Origin: an uncultured Eubacterium sp.
GTDB taxonomy: Bacteria > Bacillota > Clostridia > Lachnospirales > Lachnospiraceae
Assembly (NCBI GenBank): GCA_905236295.1
Contig: CAJOQF010000125.1
Location: 1 to 6,634, forward strand
DNA: 6,634 nt
Direction: 5' to 3'
Part shown: positions 6,101 through 6,634 of the stretch, in pieces
Layout of the letters: each line of letters starts with the position of its first letter
Position numbering within the stretch: position 1 is the first letter of the stretch
Program-made: the position numbers and the translations under genes
The notes under the pieces: model-generated
What the model was told of the DNA's origin: nothing
The model's database searches: none
What the model saw: only the letters and a program-made list of their open reading frames with translations

Positions 6101-6317
6101 GTCAAAGTCAGATGTTATCGAAGTAGAAGGAACAGTAGTAGAAAAATTACCTAATGCGATGTTTCAGGTTGAGCTTGAGAACGGTCATCAGGTGCTCGCT
6201 CATATCAGCGGAAAGCTTCGCATGAACTACATCAGAATTCTCCCGGGTGATAAGGTTACTCTTGAGCTTTCACCGTATGACCTTTCAAAGGGTAGAATCA
6301 TCTGGAGAGATAAATAA
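6099..6317 (+). CDS. infA: Translation initiation factor IF-1
   Basis: IF1 binds the A site of the small subunit during initiation and aids IF2 and IF3. The 72-residue length and single S1/OB-fold are typical. Recognisable segments are [39 protein letters not shown] (1-39), then [33 protein letters not shown]. The [16 protein letters not shown] core is nearly invariant in the family. AAGGAGG at 6085-6091 lies seven bases before the ATG and within a hairpin loop. In many Firmicutes infA is followed at once by rpmJ and rpsM; here a terminator follows instead, making infA the last gene of this transcription unit as far as the window shows. Confidence 0.98.
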   Translation: MSKSDVIEVEGTVVEKLPNAMFQVELENGHQVLAHISGKLRMNYIRILPGDKVTLELSPYDLSKGRIIWRDK

Positions 6318-6364
6318 AGAAATAACCATATAGGTAATGATAAAAAACACAAAACGCCTTAAAG

Positions 6365-6396
6365 AATTCGGATACTTAAATGTATCCGTATTTTTT
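6365..6396 (+). terminator. Intrinsic terminator after infA
   Basis: CGGATAC (6369-6375) pairs perfectly with GTATCCG (6382-6388) around a TTAAAT loop, and the stem can extend by AAT/ATT (6365-6367 with 6390-6392) across a T-T mismatch. A run of six T residues is at 6391-6396. It lies about 50 bases after infA and should end the spc transcript from the left. The complementary strand has no comparable T-run, so it acts in one direction. Confidence 0.9.
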
Positions 6397-6401
6397 ATTA
6401 G

Positions 6402-6461
6402 AAGGTGTAGCGGGATAACCAATCTGTCGTTTTCGGAACATTCGAAATCGCTGCAGACCTT
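6402..6461. repeat. Bulged 11-bp helix with inner hairpin
   Basis: AAGG (6402-6405) pairs with CCTT (6458-6461). After a two-base GA bulge, TGTAGCG (6406-6412) pairs with CGCTGCA (6449-6455), with one G-U. Inside, TTTCG (6431-6435) pairs with CGAAA (6443-6447) around a seven-base loop. No T-run follows directly. Confidence 0.6.
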
Positions 6462-6463
6462 GA

Positions 6464-6494
6464 AAAATGGGACTTCATTACGAGGCCCCATTTT
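6464..6494 (-). terminator. Possible terminator, mainly for minus-strand transcription
   Basis: AAAATGGG (6464-6471) pairs with CCCATTTT (6487-6494). After an A-C mismatch, CTTC (6473-6476) pairs with GAGG (6482-6485), closing an ATTAC loop. On the minus strand the stem is followed by five T residues; on the plus strand only four T residues, all in the stem. It could stop transcription arriving from a gene on the minus strand beyond the window, or be one part of a larger structured RNA. Confidence 0.4.
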
Positions 6495-6515
6495 CTATGC
6501 GCTGAAACCGAACTG

Positions 6516-6634
6516 ACATTCGATTGATTCAAGTCCCAAATCCCATGATTCCCGCATCTTTCGGGACGCAGAACTTGTCGGAATCGGGGCGGCTGGAAAC
6601 CCAATGAATATGGGATTTCCCGGTTGTCGAGTGT
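6516..6634. repeat. Nested multi-helix fold reaching the window edge
   Basis: ACATTCGA (6516-6523) pairs with TCGAGTGT (6627-6634) with one G-U. Inside it, AAATCCCAT (6538-6546) pairs perfectly with ATGGGATTT (6610-6618). Inside that, TCCCG (6550-6554) pairs with CGGGA (6562-6566), or alternatively GATTCC (6547-6552) with GGAATC (6580-6585). The outer helix touches the last base, so the element may continue. Confidence 0.55.

Larger units (their letters stand above)
6397..6634. other. Gene-free region with dense RNA-like secondary structure
   Basis: No credible coding sequence is present after the terminator. Three successive structured parts cover most of the stretch: a bulged helix with inner hairpin (6402-6461), a terminator-like hairpin (6464-6494), and a larger nested fold (6516-6634) that may run past the window. 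rpmJ, usually next, is not within this stretch. Candidate explanations are a structured 5' leader of a downstream operon, an independent small RNA, or an inserted palindromic repeat. I cannot assign a known family or the transcribed strand. Confidence 0.55.

Noticed and set aside
6398..6604. Two overlapping minus-strand 68-codon frames (6285-6491 and 6398-6604) in the terminal region
   Set aside because: Their translations show no recognisable domain, they overlap each other in different frames, and they run through strong inverted repeats; one also ends inside infA and spans the terminator, the other ends just beside it. They are better explained as frames that happen to be open in a structured or repeated sequence.
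1..6634. CRISPR array, insertion sequence, tRNA or rRNA gene
   Set aside because: I looked for regularly spaced repeats, transposase frames and cloverleaf folds and saw none. The hairpins noted are single-copy within this window.

Overview
This window is most of a bacterial spc (ribosomal protein) operon, all on the + strand. The order is the tail of rplE, then rpsN (zinc-binding type), rpsH, rplF, rplR, rpsE, rpmD, rplO, secY, adk, map, a small KOW-type RNA-binding protein gene and infA. The gene order fits a Gram-positive anaerobe of the Clostridia. Supporting signs are the 61-residue four-cysteine S14, strong AGGAGG ribosome-binding sites, frequent AGA arginine codons and the KOW gene between map and infA. 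A member of the Lachnospiraceae is my best guess, from overall protein resemblance only; I cannot name a genus.

Layout. Positions 1-21 hold the last codons of rplE. Positions 22-182 are an unusually long rplE-rpsN spacer containing three stem-loops. Positions 183-2928 hold seven ribosomal protein genes with gaps of 11-38 bases; several Shine-Dalgarno sequences overlap the stop codon of the gene before. secY (2928-4244) overlaps rplO by one base. An 87-base spacer (4245-4331), with two mutually exclusive pairings, separates secY from adk. adk, map and the KOW gene follow closely. infA (6099-6317) has its Shine-Dalgarno sequence in the loop of a perfect hairpin. A clear intrinsic terminator lies at 6365-6396. 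The last ~240 bases contain no credible gene but can fold into a series of nested helices.

How the genes work together. The ribosomal proteins build both subunits. SecY is the membrane channel for nascent secreted proteins. Methionine aminopeptidase trims new N-termini, adenylate kinase balances adenine nucleotides, and IF1 takes part in initiation. Grouping them ties ribosome production to export and protein maturation.

The coding part is ordinary and well conserved. The points worth a second look are all non-coding: the structured rplE-rpsN spacer, the secY-adk spacer, the infA ribosome-binding-site hairpin, and the terminator plus structured region after infA where rpmJ would usually be expected. 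I found no clear new protein system. The best candidates for something undescribed are the two larger structured RNA regions. They could be ribosomal protein leader-type regulators or inserted palindromic repeats, and the sequence alone does not decide.
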